Shown piece after piece: positions 38,530 through 52,239 of a stretch of 64,000 nt of DNA (positions within the stretch are counted from its first letter, which is position 1; each line of letters begins with the position of its first letter). The stretch covers positions 9,103,501 to 9,167,500 of the forward strand of contig CM061102.1 of assembly GCA_030770545.1 (NCBI GenBank), written 5' to 3'. The DNA comes from Macropodus opercularis. Its lineage: Eukaryota; Chordata; Actinopteri; Anabantiformes; Osphronemidae. A model generated the notes under the pieces. That model did no database searches and was not told where the DNA came from. It worked only from the letters and a program-made list of their open reading frames with translations. Made by a program: the position numbers and the translations under genes.

Positions 38530-41500
38530 GAGTAAACAGGCAGAATGACATCTATTTTTGAAACGTTTATTTAGTCACAAACATTTGAACACTGCATTGA
38601 TCACGAACGCTCAGACTGTATAGTGTCTGGCAGTGCATTTCGATTATGACAAGATTAGTTTTCTGGAGAATAAAGAGTTCACACATTAAAATGCATTAAA
38701 TAAATAGTAACGACATGAGAGGCTCATTCAGAGAGAGCTTTGAATCTGATGTATTTTAAGGCAGGTGTAACATTCAAGGCTGCAGAGAAACTGCATTATT
38801 ATAATATGGTTGCAGGGTGCAAGGCAAAATTAGGTTTAAAATAGCTCAACTTTGAGAATGTGCAGTGAGGGCCACCTGTTTAACCACAACAGGGAACCCA
38901 ATTATTGTCAAGCAGTCAAGGGAAAACTAGCTGTAGTCCTGCTTTTTTCATTGCTGGCACTCGCTGCGCTTCTCAGTCACTGCAGTCGCCATCGCAGTAA
39001 CATCAGTGCACACATTGTCAGGCAGCTAAGCCTTTCACACATGTCCTCCACCTATTGCAGTGTTTGTTTGGGCTCCACTACGTGTGCTCGGGTAATAGTT
39101 TTTGGGGAGTCAGTGGGAAATGTGCTAAAAGAGCAACTCATTACTTTTCTACAGCTGTGATTTTTCACTTAAAGCTATGATATTTTACTCAGTGTGACTT
39201 CTTACCTTTATTGTCACTCTTAATAGCAGCAAACCAGAGAGAACAGAGATGTAAGTACTTATTACAGCGATCGTGTAAGCACTTTTAACTCTGCTGCACT
39301 CACAGCTGCTGCTGATGCACCTTAGGCTACAGTACCCACCCTGTAGATTCAGTTCCTATCCAGGTAAAAATACCTGCTGCTGTGCACATAGGTTTGTTCC
39401 AACACATTATGTACCTCGGGTAAACAGAAAAAGGCCATATGTTGAGGAAGAGTAGCATCAAATCGCGATGCTGTTTGTTATAGGGTGAGCACTGGGGGCA
39501 CTCAAAAACAGAAATCATCACTTCCCAAGATGGATGGAAAAAATCAAAACAAAGATATGCGATTCAAAGAGAATAATGAGGTGATGGGGTGTTTGAACTG
39601 CAGACCAGAAAAAGAAAACCTGTTATATAAAGTCACGCCTGCTTCAGTGTTTAATGGCAGCGAACAGAGATGTAACTGATTACTGTTATCAGTGGACAGG
39701 CAGTTACTGTAACACAGATAATGGCAGCCATAATACACTTCCCAGCAACATACTGCTAGACTGATGGGACTGATGGGAACAGACTGATGGAGAATGAAGA
39801 AAAAGAAATCTGTGGGAGATATTGGTCTTAAATGAGTACAGAGGCAAAGGAGTGGAGACAGAGACAGAGAGCGATGAGGAGGTTCTAATAATATAATGGT
39901 GTATTCATATATCAGTGTTGTCTGTTGCAGAGAGGTTGGATCTTTCCTCACATGCCTTCAGCCCACTCTGTTATCTATATTTTCCTCACCAGCACACGTT
40001 CATCTTATACCGTTTTTTTACAGTATCCACCTAATCCACCTGTTTGACATCTATTCATCTCTCCTCGTCTCTTCTCACAGTCTTTGCCCCATTTCACTCG
40101 TGGGCTCTCAGCGACCACCCGTCCCCACCCCTCCTAAATCAAGCTGCCCTCATCTATTACCTCTGTCGTCACCAGCGTCACCTCCTCGCGGTTTTTCCTC
40201 ATTCATTCTCCGCCGTGCCGCTAAGCCCCTCTGTCTTCAGCTGAGCAGAACAGATCAGAGCAGCACTGCGGCTGCTGTGGTCACAGGCTAATGACAAGAT
40301 GCTGTACGCCGGCCAAGAGCCCATTACCGTAAAGGAAGAAGGAGAGGATGATATCCCTACAAAGAGATATGCACAAACATTCACATGGCCTAAAATGGAC
40401 ACTTGTGCATGTGTACAAATAGTCACTGTCATGCTTGCGGGAATAGAAGCACGTACCCACAGCACGGTCACGAACCCAGACACTGCTGCAATATTTAATG
40501 TTCCTGTGTGACTCATGTCTCCTGGAAGCCCACGCCTCAGCTGTAAATCTTTTGTTGTAAATGTTTTGTTTAGTGGTCATCTGAGAGCAAACACGCACGC
40601 GCACACATATGCTCATACTGGCTCATAAAGCTTTACAGTTATTATGATGCAAATCGCAGAGTGACACCGGTGTCGAGATTCAGATTCACATTATAGAGTT
40701 TAACATTCATTTGGTGTTTTCTCCACACGGACTAAAGTTTTGACAGTGAACTCCAGGAGCATTGGATACATATCATGTAGAAATGAAACTACAAACATGA
40801 GGGAAAGGGAACGAATGACCCACTGTTAATGACATTGTTACGTTGAATGTGACTGTATTATCCATCTGAAGCTTCATTGCAAAGGTTTTACGGAGCTTGA
40901 GTAGTTAACGTTTCATTTTGTTCCCCAATAATGATTAAATTTCCCTGATGTGGTGAGTAAAGTAATAAACACAAGCCTTTAGCCCACTTGTTGCAAGCCA
41001 CCCACAGATCAAACTGTCTGTCAGCAGAAAAAGTCTGCACAATTCACGCAATACGGTCTCTTGACACAGGAATGTCTAGTGCATCCTTGTGGAAGGTGCA
41101 CACGCAAACATCGAAGAGCATGAAACACAAATGCAAGGGATCGTTGGGGCCAGAACTGGCAGCTCATCGCTGGCTGTCGTCCCAGTGTTAGCGGCACTAC
41201 CACAGAGAAATTATTGAGAACACAGGAAGGTAGCGTCAGTCCCCCAGCGCCTTCTACTCCCTGCGAGACAGGCCACCTTGTTTTGAGCTGGACCTTCTTC
41301 GACCAAAGCGTCTACAGTCTGCACACGTTCGGACCCTCTAGCGGGATTTGGGGAATCTATTAAACATTAGACATCTATTAAAGTGACTATCATAATGTCA
41401 CTTTAGTGCAGCCTCTTGCTCAATTGTTTCTTAACTTAAATGAATAAATAGTTTCTTAAGGTAAAAGCTGGCTGCTTCATCAGACAGAGGTGAGAGCAGG

Positions 41501-42090
41501 GAAGGTTTGTGATCGAACTTTAAATGTATGAATCCAGAGACGCTGTCAGTTTTTTTTAAATGTTTTTCAGAACATGACATGTTAATAAGCAGCCACTGAC
41601 ATTTCCTTTATCTACATTCATTGTGTAGAATTTAAATTTAGACAACATTATTTACGTATTTCTTGTGAATACATTGAAAAACATTAAAACATGATTAAAC
41701 CTCTCTTTTCCTGCTGTGGTGGAATCACCGGCTGCAGCAGTCTTCGTAGTAAAACATATGACACATATGATTTATATGTTATTCTACGTAAGCAGGTAAT
41801 TTAATGGAGAGGTTTGTAGAATTTTATATATTTTGCATAAATGAACTTGATTAGGTAAATGAAAAAAAACTAGAAACTAGAAAGGCAATTACTTGGACAT
41901 GTTATTTTTCCAAAGGGTAACAGTAAGGATTTCAATTAAATTTACCTGGATGGTAATGTTGGCAATAAGGCTCAGGGCCCAGTAATTACTGATCCGTCTA
42001 TAAACAGGAAAAACATGTTTTTGTGCATGTATGTGCTGCACATGTGCAGCAGGAATTAGATTTTGTAGCAGCAGCCCAGCCTCACTACCG
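38530..42090. other. 5' flank with one weak repeat pair
   Basis: Mostly unique AT-rich DNA. 39225-39262 and 39650-39688 share TAATRGCAGC, then GAACAGAGATGTAA in the same order, a short old duplication or repeat remnant. 39930-40260 is pyrimidine-rich. A + strand frame from 40299 (MLYAGQEPITVKEEGEDDI) looks protein-like for about 22 residues but has no splice signals that I trust. 41890-42000 is repeat-poor. Confidence 0.4.
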
Positions 42091-42095
42091 GATAT

Positions 42096-42132
42096 TGTGT
42101 GTGTGTGTCAGTGTGTGTGTGTGTGTGTGTGT
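42096..42132. repeat. TG microsatellite with one CA interruption
   Basis: TG run 42096-42108, CA, then GT run 42111-42132. Confidence 0.95.
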
Positions 42133-42139
42133 GCAGCAG

Positions 42140-45100
42140 CTCCCAGCTGTCTTTGGGAACAGGATTGACTCCATTGTGTGCTGCTTTCCCGGCCATGCTT
42201 GAGGTAGCCTGAGCTAAGCTGGCTCAGTGTAAATTGATAGGAGAGCAGAAGAGAGGTTTACTAAATTTCTACAAGTAAACACTGTGATAATTTTCATGTA
42301 TCACTTCAAACCAAAATGAACTGGGAGTGCTGAAGATCATTAGGCTCTACTCAGTCGTAGCTTGTGGATTCTGACAGTACATTCAACAAAACAAGCAGCG
42401 CGGTGATTGGCAAATACACAACCCAATGCTCCCGAGCACAGGATCTCAAACCTATTTGGCTCTGAGTTTGAGCTTTTTAATCGGCTCTCAGAACTTTGCT
42501 ACCCAAGCCTCTCGTGGCTGAAAATTCTTCATACAAATTGCTTTTGTGCACGTGCCAATGAACGCTTGTTGACATGCAAAGTCTTTAACGTTAAGGGAGC
42601 GAAAGGAAGCAGAATGTGGAGCGTGATTCTAGTTTGGAAGCTGTCTGTCTCTGTAGTGACTGATGCGCCTGAAATAATGATGGTGCATGATTTAAATTTT
42701 GAAAATATGCTGTAGGTACAGTAATTAGAAGAGCAATATTCAGAAAACAGTTTTTATGCATAACTAAATCAAATCAAAAATCTTTCATTCTACTGTCAAA
42801 CATTCACAGATGATCCCACCATATGAAACACAAAGCTGCCTCCGCACACACATCCATAGAGGTCATCAGCGATAAACCGGTGGATCAATTCAAAGAAAGC
42901 CTCAGGATGTCTGTCACTGACTGGAGCCCCTCAAAGCTCATCATCCAGACTTGACTCCTCTGATGAACCTGCAACAGTCTATTAGCACCAACCACGTTCA
43001 CAGAACAAGCTGATGCTGCAGATTAAAATAATTACGCTTTCAGTACTCATCAATAATAAAAACACATAAAGTGAACACTAGTGATGTTGGGTTTTGTTGC
43101 TCGCATCACTTCCTTTAAACTTCCCCTTGAATGATTTTTGGGGGGTTTTTTTCATGAAGGCTTCATAAATTTGCAGCGTGTGTTACTCTGAGTTCTGCTG
43201 TGCTGCAATAAGCCGCGTGGACTTGAAACCAAGGTTACTGTGTTTAAAAGGTATTCCAATTTTCTAGAAATGAATTATGCTCCTTAATCGTGTGGTAACA
43301 AAGCATCTGACTCACAGAGGGAAATACTGTAAGAACAGCAAGGTCTGAGTGCAATCGGGCTTCTCTCGCATACCAGACTTTTTACCTCCCTGCTGGTCCT
43401 GAGAGCTTTTGTTTTATAATTAATGCTGACATGTACATTTTCTCTTAGGATGAGTGTTGTTATCCTGCCTCTCACCCTGAGTTATCATTGCGCTGTTCCT
43501 CATTATTCAGTGTTAAACGTCTGTAATGATGCCAAAGCAGAGGGCATTGTGTTCAAATTGAATTCAGAGAACACTGGACCGTCATGAATGCCTGGGACCA
43601 GCTTCATGGATACTTTTCCGCTGCCTGTGGCTCTTAGTATCTCAACTTCTGATCCCTGGCATGATTTATTATTATGTCCAGGACTCCTTTGTTTACATGC
43701 ACTTGTCTATCTGCCTTGCAGAGACCCAAAGGCTTTAAATAATTTGAGCTGTAGTTACATAATTTCGAGTCTTATCTTCAGAGTTCTGACAAAGGCCCAT
43801 CTCCATTCATATGACACATTTCTTTCAGAACCTTTTAGGAAACTCACCAGGGAATACAAATACGTATCAGACCAATGTAATTGTCAGTTGTATTAAATGA
43901 CGCTTGAAAGTCACTTTTATTACTTGGCCTAAATATAAAGCGCTACATTTGCCATTGTGGCAGCACATCGAGCATCACTGCTCTCTTTCAGACTTGAAAG
44001 ATTGGGGGGGTCAAAGAGGCTGAACCCGGAAAAGAAGGGCAGGACGTGGCAGAGAGAGACAAGTGAGAGGCATCACGGAGGCGAAACACTGCTCCAGCGA
44101 GAGGGACGTTGGAGGAGCGTTGAGTTGCTAAGCCGACAGATGACAGAAGCAGAGAGGGCGGGGCATATTTAATACCTGACGCGACAGAGTAGATTGGATC
44201 ACAGCGACTGTGGCAGAGAATGATTGGACAGAGAGGTGATCCACCCTCAGAGAGCTGCCTGTTTGATAAGATGATAGAAGAGAGAGAGGCAGGAGGAAAC
44301 AGAGGCGATGAATAAACGTCTTCCTGATTAAGCCTCATTAGTTGGAGAAATATTCAAACAAAGCTGCTAATGAGTAGCATCCACTGTTTTTCATAGCAGA
44401 CACCTCCAGCCTTGAAGAGTTCTCAAACTGGAACATGCAAAATGATGCCATGGTGCTTTGAATAACTAAAGAAAATACAATCCTATAGAAACTTTTTCTT
44501 AGAGGTTAATAAATGTTAAGAGCCTACACAATTTACTATATGCAAACTGCAGACAGTCACCAGCAAACACTAACCTTGTGGCTTAATCATATTCCATTTG
44601 TACTGTTATTAAGTTCTGTAGCCTTGTATTCAACTAGAAATTCATCTCTTAGTGCGAATGTGTTGCATCAGTCTGTTTTTTTTTTTTTGATCAAAGAAAA
44701 TCTGTTTAATTATCCTACAAGCCGAAGTGTCTGGGATGGAGAAGTGCTCACTGTTGATTCTGTCGGTTTACATGTACGGCCAAAAACTTCAGATGCACTA
44801 TTTGTATTTGTAGTTTATAGGACACATTTTTGTGTTAGTTAATTATTCCTTCATCCAGAGTTTAGAGAAAAGAAGCTGCTGCCTAACAACAAAACAATAT
44901 ACTTTACACTGAAAACTACACATTTTATTACACACCCTAATTGTTGGGGGATCTTATAGAAAATGGGAAAAGAATAGCATAATTATATGAAAAGCCTTTA
45001 ATACTTGAATGAATCTATGAACATTTCCAAGTTTTGATTGTTCACTCACCTGGTCTCTCTGTGTTCCTCCCACACCTGACATGACATTCACCTCCTCCCC

Positions 45101-45530
45101 TTGTCTCTCCTTACTTTTTATTTATACCATCATTTACAGTGATGACCTTCCCACTGTGGCCTGATGACGGCCTCCTTTCACCCTTATGAACCTCATGATA
45201 CTTTAGATGTAGAGGCAACGTGAAACAAAGGGCAGGATAATACATTTAAACTTAAACCCCGCAGTGAGACAGAAATTATCTTTACCATTGAATAACAAAA
45301 GAAAACTTCATGTAGTTAATTACCAACAAGGTGACAGATTATCACAGTTCCCAACTCACAGATGATGAGCTATTTTTATCCGAGTAATCACGCAGTACTG
45401 ACCAACCTCAGGCGTGCGGGACAAGGTTTCATCTACGCTATATATTGTTATGGCTATAAATCCAATGTGCATATATAATGATGGACATTCACACAACACA
45501 ACCTCACAAACACAGAGAATAAACGTCACA
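42140..45530. other. 5' flank, no gene seen
   Basis: Unique DNA with a purine-rich stretch at 43985-44310, a T13 run at 44676-44688 and AT-rich sequence elsewhere. 44320-44410 has ATTAGTTGG and GCTAATGAG homeodomain-like cores. No exon-like block was recognised. Confidence 0.45.
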
Positions 45531-45538
45531 CGCATAGA

Positions 45539-45556
45539 CACACACACACACACACA
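45539..45556. repeat. (CA)9 microsatellite
   Basis: Perfect run within a CA-rich neighbourhood from 45490. Confidence 0.95.
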
Positions 45557-45559
45557 GCC

Positions 45560-48500
45560 GCATACTAGACAGAGTCAGCCAGGGCTCGTGCTATAAATTA
45601 CAAAATGCAACTCCTGCTTATCTCAACATTGATTAAAAAGGCAAACTGGCTGTGAATACCATCTAAGCCCAAAATGTTTAGAAATGAATAAATCATAGCT
45701 CTTATCCCAAACAGCAGAAGGAGAAAATGAGCAATATCCTAGAAAGCTTTAATTTTTTCTCCCCAGCATAAATATGACGGGTTGTTTAGCGAATTCTAAG
45801 CAGATGCTTACCTGATTGGAATTTGATGCACAGCAGTAAAGATGAAGTTACAGGGAATCCAAAGAGAAAACAGCCTGTAACTGCACCATGAAGCTGAAGC
45901 TGAAGGTAGTGGAGTCAGTACATCTACAATAAAGATGCTTGTGTTCACCTCATATTTAACTATTAAAAGGGGGTGAAATAAAACATTTGTTAAATACACA
46001 AATACTGATAAATCCTCTTGAATCAGAGACTTTTCACCACATTGACATTGCTCCAAATAACCACTACTGTACCGCACTTGTATTTCTGTCATAGCTTTTT
46101 GAAGTAGGCTATAGTTGAAACTGTTAATCAGCCCAGAATATAGAATGACTTATTTTTATCTCACTCATTTGCAGGCATGAATTGGACAAATGGCTCTTTC
46201 TGTTTCTCGAAATGATGGAATGAATCGCCCTATTTAAAATGTAGGTTATAGTCATTGCTCTGATTAATGAATTCAAGGTAAAAAAACTTAAATCCATGTA
46301 CCCAACCCAGAGCCTGAGCCGAGTGTTTCCCCCTCCTCGCGTTTCCACCTCAAAGAGCAGAGCTTTACCTTTTGAAAAGCTCAAATAAACAAGCTGGAGC
46401 ACGTCACATGAGCTCACACTGATGTTCTTTGATTCCCAGCAGTATTAGTTGTGCGAGACAATCTTTCACACTGTTGCACTTTAATCTTTTTTGTCTGTAC
46501 AACAAATATGACAAAGCAAGAGGATTGATAGAATACAGTAAGTCAAATATAATAAGCCAAACGTCCCAAACGACAGATTATTTTGGATGAGGAGGCAACG
46601 TATGATCAGTGGTTTGTTTTTTTGTTTTTTTGTTTGTTGTTATTCACTGTTGCTTTTCCAGTTGTCACATTTGTAAGCTAACAAATGAGTCTTTCCTGCA
46701 GACAATCAAATAATCATATCTTGAATGCGACCAATCAAAACAAAAATGTTTTGATACCAGGCATTGCACAAACCTGTGGAGCTCCACGTACAGTATGCAA
46801 ACATCTAGTTAGCCTGAAAACTGAATGATCAGTGGCGTACGTCACTGCAGGATCCAGAGGTAGTCGTCCCTTTCATCACCAGAACATGATGCAGCCTGTC
46901 TCTTCCCACTGTGCACTGCTCTCTGCTGTATCCAGTCCACACTTTGTTCCATCCATTTCTCCATCAGTCTGGATTCTTCCTCTGCTGCTGTTCAGCAGGG
47001 ATGTCATTTCCTCCGTATCAGGGCTTCTGTGCTTTTCTGCTTAGGTATTAACTTTCACTTTTAATTCTTTTTGGTAAAGACGACTCCTGTGCTTGGTAAC
47101 AGCGTGAGTAATGCAGTCGTCGGAACCCTACAGTCTAAAGGACATGTTGACGGTGCGAGCTCATCTTCAGCGGTGCAGTGCCCTTAAAGAGTGAGCAGTA
47201 AAAGTTGCTCTGAATTGCATCCTGCCAAAAGCAACGGAGAGACACAGAGGGTCCCTGTGACGTGAAAAGCCATCAGCGGCTCTTGGTAACAGCTGCGCAC
47301 CAAACACTGCCATCAGCCACCACCTTTGACTCTTATACACAATATAGAATGGGACACATCTCATTCAATGTGGTTGGGAAGATTTCATGAAGTAAACTGA
47401 AAAGTTACTCACAAGTAATTTTCTTTCTATTTCTCCCATATAAGAATGAAGTTGATCAGAGAGTCAAATAACTTTACAAAGCTTTTGGAAACACCCAAAA
47501 GCGTGGTTAGCAATGGGCCTTTTAAATCACAGCTGTCTTCTCTCATCGCTCCAAAACTATGAACGTCACATTAGTCCACGCGAGGAGAATTCCTTGAGCT
47601 ATTTTTAACATTTGTGTATTTCATTTGACTTTGAGTTTGAATTCACAACTGTCGTCTTTTAGTTTGATGAACTATTAGGTGTATTTTCTGTAGTTCACTC
47701 ATGTCTTCATTCAATCTGAGAGCACATCCTCTCGCACCGGAATTGCCAGATTGAGCAGGTTTTCATCCAATCAACGTCTCCACCATTTGCTTCACCGATC
47801 AACAGACCAGAGAGCTGCATCTGAGTGTTTGGATGATGAGGAAATCAGAGAATACTCCCCACAAGCTCCGTTAAAGGGCGTACCTAGCGAACGCCAAGGG
47901 AATTTTAAAGGGGACGTGATTGCATTCAAGGTCAATTAAAAGATGTGAGTGCACATAGATAAATGGACAAAAAGATGGCTGGGAAAAATAGTCAAATGTT
48001 TTAAATAGCAGTCACGTTCACACACGCGTCATGTCAGCCTTTACTGGCACATCCACTCACACAGCTATTAAACAGGGATTGCAAGAGAAAAATCCCTTCT
48101 GGGAATTACTTGAATGTAATAATCTTGTATATGAGCTACGTTTACTCCTGCTATTTGTGGGCTGATGGATTTTTAGTCACAATGTATTTCCTAAACAGTC
48201 TGGTGTGCTAGATTTCAGAGGCAGGATCATGATAGTGCTGTAGTTTATCTTCCTCTCTGCTCTGTGGAGTCGTGGCGCCAACCCTGCAGTTCATTTTATC
48301 ACGTCCTGCTCTTGTCCGTTGGTCAAACCACCAAACATCAAGGAGATCTGGAAGAAAATGCTTCTCCTTTGTCAGTTTTTTTACTTGTCCTTAACTAAAT
48401 TTAGTTGTTTGTGTGCATGTCTGTGTCTTTACCTGCCAAGCCTTAAAAAAATGGGAGGGCGTCGCAGGCTATTGACCACCTGGTGCTTGACTGGCATGTT

Positions 48501-49350
48501 TGTTGCACAGCAGGTGGCACAGACACATCTCCAGAGCCGTCATTATACAACCTTGGTTCTTTTTTCGTATTTTATACTGTAAACTCATCCGCTATGTTGA
48601 CTTCCTGTGTTTTAAGTGAAACAGTCACTTAAGGGAAGCTGGCTGATTATCTGAAATGAAACCCAAGGTAGGTCTTCTCAATTAGAGCAGTAATGTCATA
48701 ATGTCATGGGAAGGACATGGGAGCTGTCATTATTTCATGCATCATCTGTGGCAACCCCAACATATTTAAATAGGAAAAACAGCAAACAGGCCCCCCCCCC
48801 CAGTCTATTTATCCAGACTTGTACGTAAGTCAGATGTGAGACAAGCTTTTGGCTCTGCAGGCTGCGCACATCAGTTAATTTATCATGCTAAACGTGCAAA
48901 GAGCAGCTCAGAGCGTCACTCTGTTATTAATGTTTTCAGTTAAACACCCAGACGTGATGTTAAAACCCTGACAGGCTGTTAATGTCTGTGCATGAAGTGG
49001 CCCCTAACTATAGTAATCGTGCATGTAGGACAAATCTGGTGCGTGTACTGAGGCACTCGCTGTCTCTGTCGGTTGTTTGTGACTGAACCCAGCAGAAATA
49101 TTAAATTAAAAGTGACCAACGTTTGACTGGCAGACTGACAAATGCAGCAGTGCTGTGTCTAATGCGCAAAGAGCCCAACTGTGCATCTCCGTTGTGTTTT
49201 CTCTCTCATTTAGGCACAATATTCTATACGTGAGCATCTCGCTCATTTTCAGGCCTGGAACAGTGAGTGAGACGTGTTTGTCCCTCTGTGTATGTGTGTG
49301 TCCTCGCGGGCGCATGTGCGTGTGTGTGCTGTAAACCCTTAAGCCTCGAG
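45560..49350. other. 5' flank, no gene seen
   Basis: Unique DNA with T-rich low complexity at 46613-46640 and a C11 run at 48791-48801. 48640-48780 is repeat-poor and holds two near copies of TAATGTCAT (48690-48706). No gene signals. Confidence 0.45.
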
Positions 49351-49359
49351 AGCTTATAG

Positions 49360-49560
49360 CTTTGAGGGCCCAGCCCCTCCAATTAAAACACGTTAAAGGC
49401 AGAATTCTCCTTACTTCTCTCCACAGGGAAGCAACAGAGAAGGCTTGTCAAGTTTCTCACTCTACCCAGAGTAATAATTACCCGAGATAATTACTTTCCT
49501 TTCTCAAGCAATTAATGCCCATTCCAAGGGAAATGGTTTGGGACTCAGGCAGGTGCTGAG
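49360..49560. other. Candidate conserved non-coding element rich in homeodomain sites
   Basis: A 200-bp repeat-free block with AATAATTACC at 49472, a second ATAATTACTTTCC at 49486 and CAATTAATGCCC at 49509. There are three TAATTA/TTAAT cores within 50 bp, followed by a GGGAAATGG patch. Stops occur in all frames. This is one of the strongest enhancer-like textures in the window, but no cross-species comparison was possible. Confidence 0.35.
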
Positions 49561-49607
49561 GTTGTGCACAGGCTTAGAAACTGACAGCAGGGAGCTTTTA
49601 TTTATGT

Positions 49608-49625
49608 ATTATTATTATTATTATT
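49608..49625. repeat. (ATT)6 microsatellite
   Basis: Perfect trinucleotide run. A (GT)7 run follows at 49985-49998. Confidence 0.95.
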
Positions 49626-50869
49626 TTTGCTAAACACTTTGAGGATTTAGACCATGAGGCATGTGAGCGTTGTATTAAACTGTAAAACAGAGGAAACATA
49701 GCAGCACAGGTAAACCCAAACAGAATGAAGGTAATTGAAACAGATGTTGGTGTGATGGAGTTTTCTTCTCACCCTCCTTGAATCTTGATTCGGATCTTTG
49801 TCTGTTATCCTGTTAGGCAGCCTTCTGTAGTGAAGGGTGAAGTGACTAATTGCAAAGTCAAAGAAAGCCTCAGTAAAGTAAAAATGCACAAGCTACTTTT
49901 TAATGTTACAGCATAGTAGGAGTCGTACAGCATCACATGGAGCGACATTTAGCTGAGTGGGATCAGGATCAAAACCACACTGCGGTGTGTGTGTGTGTAG
50001 TTGTGTGCGTCTGGCATACGTGCACACATGTGAATAAGCAAAGCTGATAGCCGTCACACACAGCTGCCACCCTAGGCTGAGTGCCCGTACACTGGTGCCA
50101 GTGTCTCATCATGGGGTATGTAAAACATTGTGGGAGAGTGACCCACACTCTTCTCTTAGAACGAAGCAGCTCCAGAGATAAAAAAGACACACAGCAGGGA
50201 GAGATGAGCACAGCCCACTGTACAGTAACACACACTAATCGAATGACTGTTCTTCCTGCAGTTTGCGTCAGCATTTGTGAACAATAATAATAATCAGCAT
50301 GACATTTACGACGCATTGATGTCCACTGTACGTCATGGCATCCTGGGGTCAAGATGCTCTTTCGCAATGTCTGGGATTATTGATTAAAGAGGTCGTCTTG
50401 GTTCAGCTGGTTTTGACATGAGGAAACACTTGAATCTACTCATACAGTAGTTTGCTAATGTACTGTTGGATAATATATTTATTAGTGAAACCTTTCTTTG
50501 CCTTTTACTTCCTGTTGTCATTTATCTCTGACCTTGGGAGGAAAACACAGATGAAAGTATCAGCTGCACACAAACGTGCAGATGTATTGCAGTCCTGTCA
50601 AAATAAAGCTTTATTAGATCTGCGGGAAAAAACCCCAATCCCCTCAAAGTAGAGAGATGGAAGAAATACTTAAAAAGAAGTGTGACAGAGCCATATGGCA
50701 TTTAAAACGTACAGTTGTTGTTTTTGTTTGCGTCCCATTACCACGGGAAGCAAAATGACCATATTGTTTCATCAATAGTGAGTAAATGACAGTGAGAGAA
50801 GGAGTGTCACCTGTAGACTGAGCTAAAAACAATACCTGTAATGGCTCATTGTGTCCATGATAAATACAA

Positions 50870-51010
50870 TGAAGCCTCTTTTTGGGCTGTCACAAGCAGA
50901 TAATGGGCTTATTAAATATTCATCTAATTACTATAGATGAGGAGCCTTTCTTGCACTATGAGCTGACATTTCAAATGCCATTCAATAAATCCTCAATTCG
51001 AGCCGATTCC
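50870..51010. other. Candidate conserved non-coding element
   Basis: Repeat-free AT-rich sequence with CTAATTACTATAGATGAGG near 50925 and CATTCAATAAATCC near 50980. Two homeodomain-type cores are close together. Evidence is texture only. Confidence 0.25.
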
Positions 51011-51986
51011 TTTTTAGTTTGGGTTCAAATAGATCAGAGAAATGAATAACGTTCGCTATAAAACAGAGCCGGCGCAATGAAAAGCAGTAAGAGTATGTAC
51101 AAAGAGGGCTGAAATATAGACTTAAAGACCAAGATAAACAGCTTAATGGTTCTTCTTTAAAAAACAGTCTGATCATCTTGAACAATCTGACTCTGACAGA
51201 CTCTGAGGAATAGCAGAACAGAACGTACTGTACAGGAGGAAGAGAAAATGAGTGAGGCGTGCGGGTGAGAACGGAGACGGGAACCAGGGTTAAGTACTGT
51301 AGGCTTGACAGGTGAGTCGAGACATGACCGCGGTTTTAAAACTGTTACATAATGATGCCAGTCAGTCACAACCACCAGGTGGTGTTAATGTGGTGGTGGA
51401 CGCAGAGCAGGCAGTCACTCGTCCTGCCATCAAATTACAATATTTAAGTCCAGTTAACCCAGTAAGAAAACACCACAGGCTTTACTTTACTTTACAGCAC
51501 CATCAACTTTTTTCCTACCAAACCTAAAAATACTTTTTTCTAATGTTTAGTACTTTGGAAAACAGCTTTATGGTGCTGTTACTGGTGGGATTTGATTTTG
51601 TTGAGAAGGAACTAATGTATTTAATACACGTAGAATTCATTATGTATTACTCTACACCTGTACCAGTCGAGACGCGCCAGCGCTTTAGGGCGCTTAATAC
51701 ACGACGAAGATGAAAAACGAAGGTTGAAACCTGCTTGTGACAGCGGCCAGTGATGTTTCTAGTTCTAGTTCTTCGTTTCTGAGCCTCCGTTGCAGTGTTT
51801 TGGTGTTTGCTTGTTCTTACAGCGGCTGATGGGTTGTTATTAGCACTGCACCACCCAGCGGCCCAGTAGCCTCAGGCTTACAGCATGAGGTAGCCTCGTT
51901 ATCCATTCCTGCTCTATGATCGCTGTTTTCAGTGTCGTAATCAACACACACGACTGAAATATAGTTTGAAAGACTAGATTTTTTGA

Positions 51987-52225
51987 CTATCCATTTAGGT
52001 CCTTATTTAAATTCAGCACACTTTTAAGCCACCGAGCTCTTTCAGATGCTGACATTTCCCTCAATAAATCTGTGATTTTTGGTCCTGTGGTGTTGTTTCC
52101 ATTAGCTGGTTTCATCTGCATATGGGTAGTAAATTGCGTTCCTCGCTGCTGCCTGACTTTTTGAAAAATGTCACATTCGAGAGGGGTCCCTTCTTTCAAA
52201 AAACACACAAAGGATATTCCTTCAT
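51987..52225 (-). CDS. Possible terminal coding exon or pseudogene fragment, unrecognised
   Basis: On the minus strand a pyrimidine-rich acceptor (CTGTTGTTCTTGCCAG) is followed by 239 nt: two bases, 78 sense codons and a TAG. An in-frame stop lies just upstream of the acceptor, so the frame must start by splicing (or be the 3' part of a broken copy). The product is charged with helix-like segments: a basic QKVRQQRG stretch, then ITDLLREMSASERARWLKSV near residues 50-70 and a LNLNKDLNG end. It reads like real protein rather than translated repeat, but I do not recognise the family. No upstream partner exon was found between 52240 and 64000, and no poly(A) signal is obvious nearby. A degraded retrocopy or transposon fragment is an alternative. 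Confidence 0.35.
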
Positions 52226-52239
52226 CTGGCAAGAACAAC

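Noticed and set aside
51371..51383. CTCF-like palindrome ACCACCAGGTGGT
   Set aside because: Lacks the GGGCGC core of a CTCF site; only an E-box palindrome is supported.
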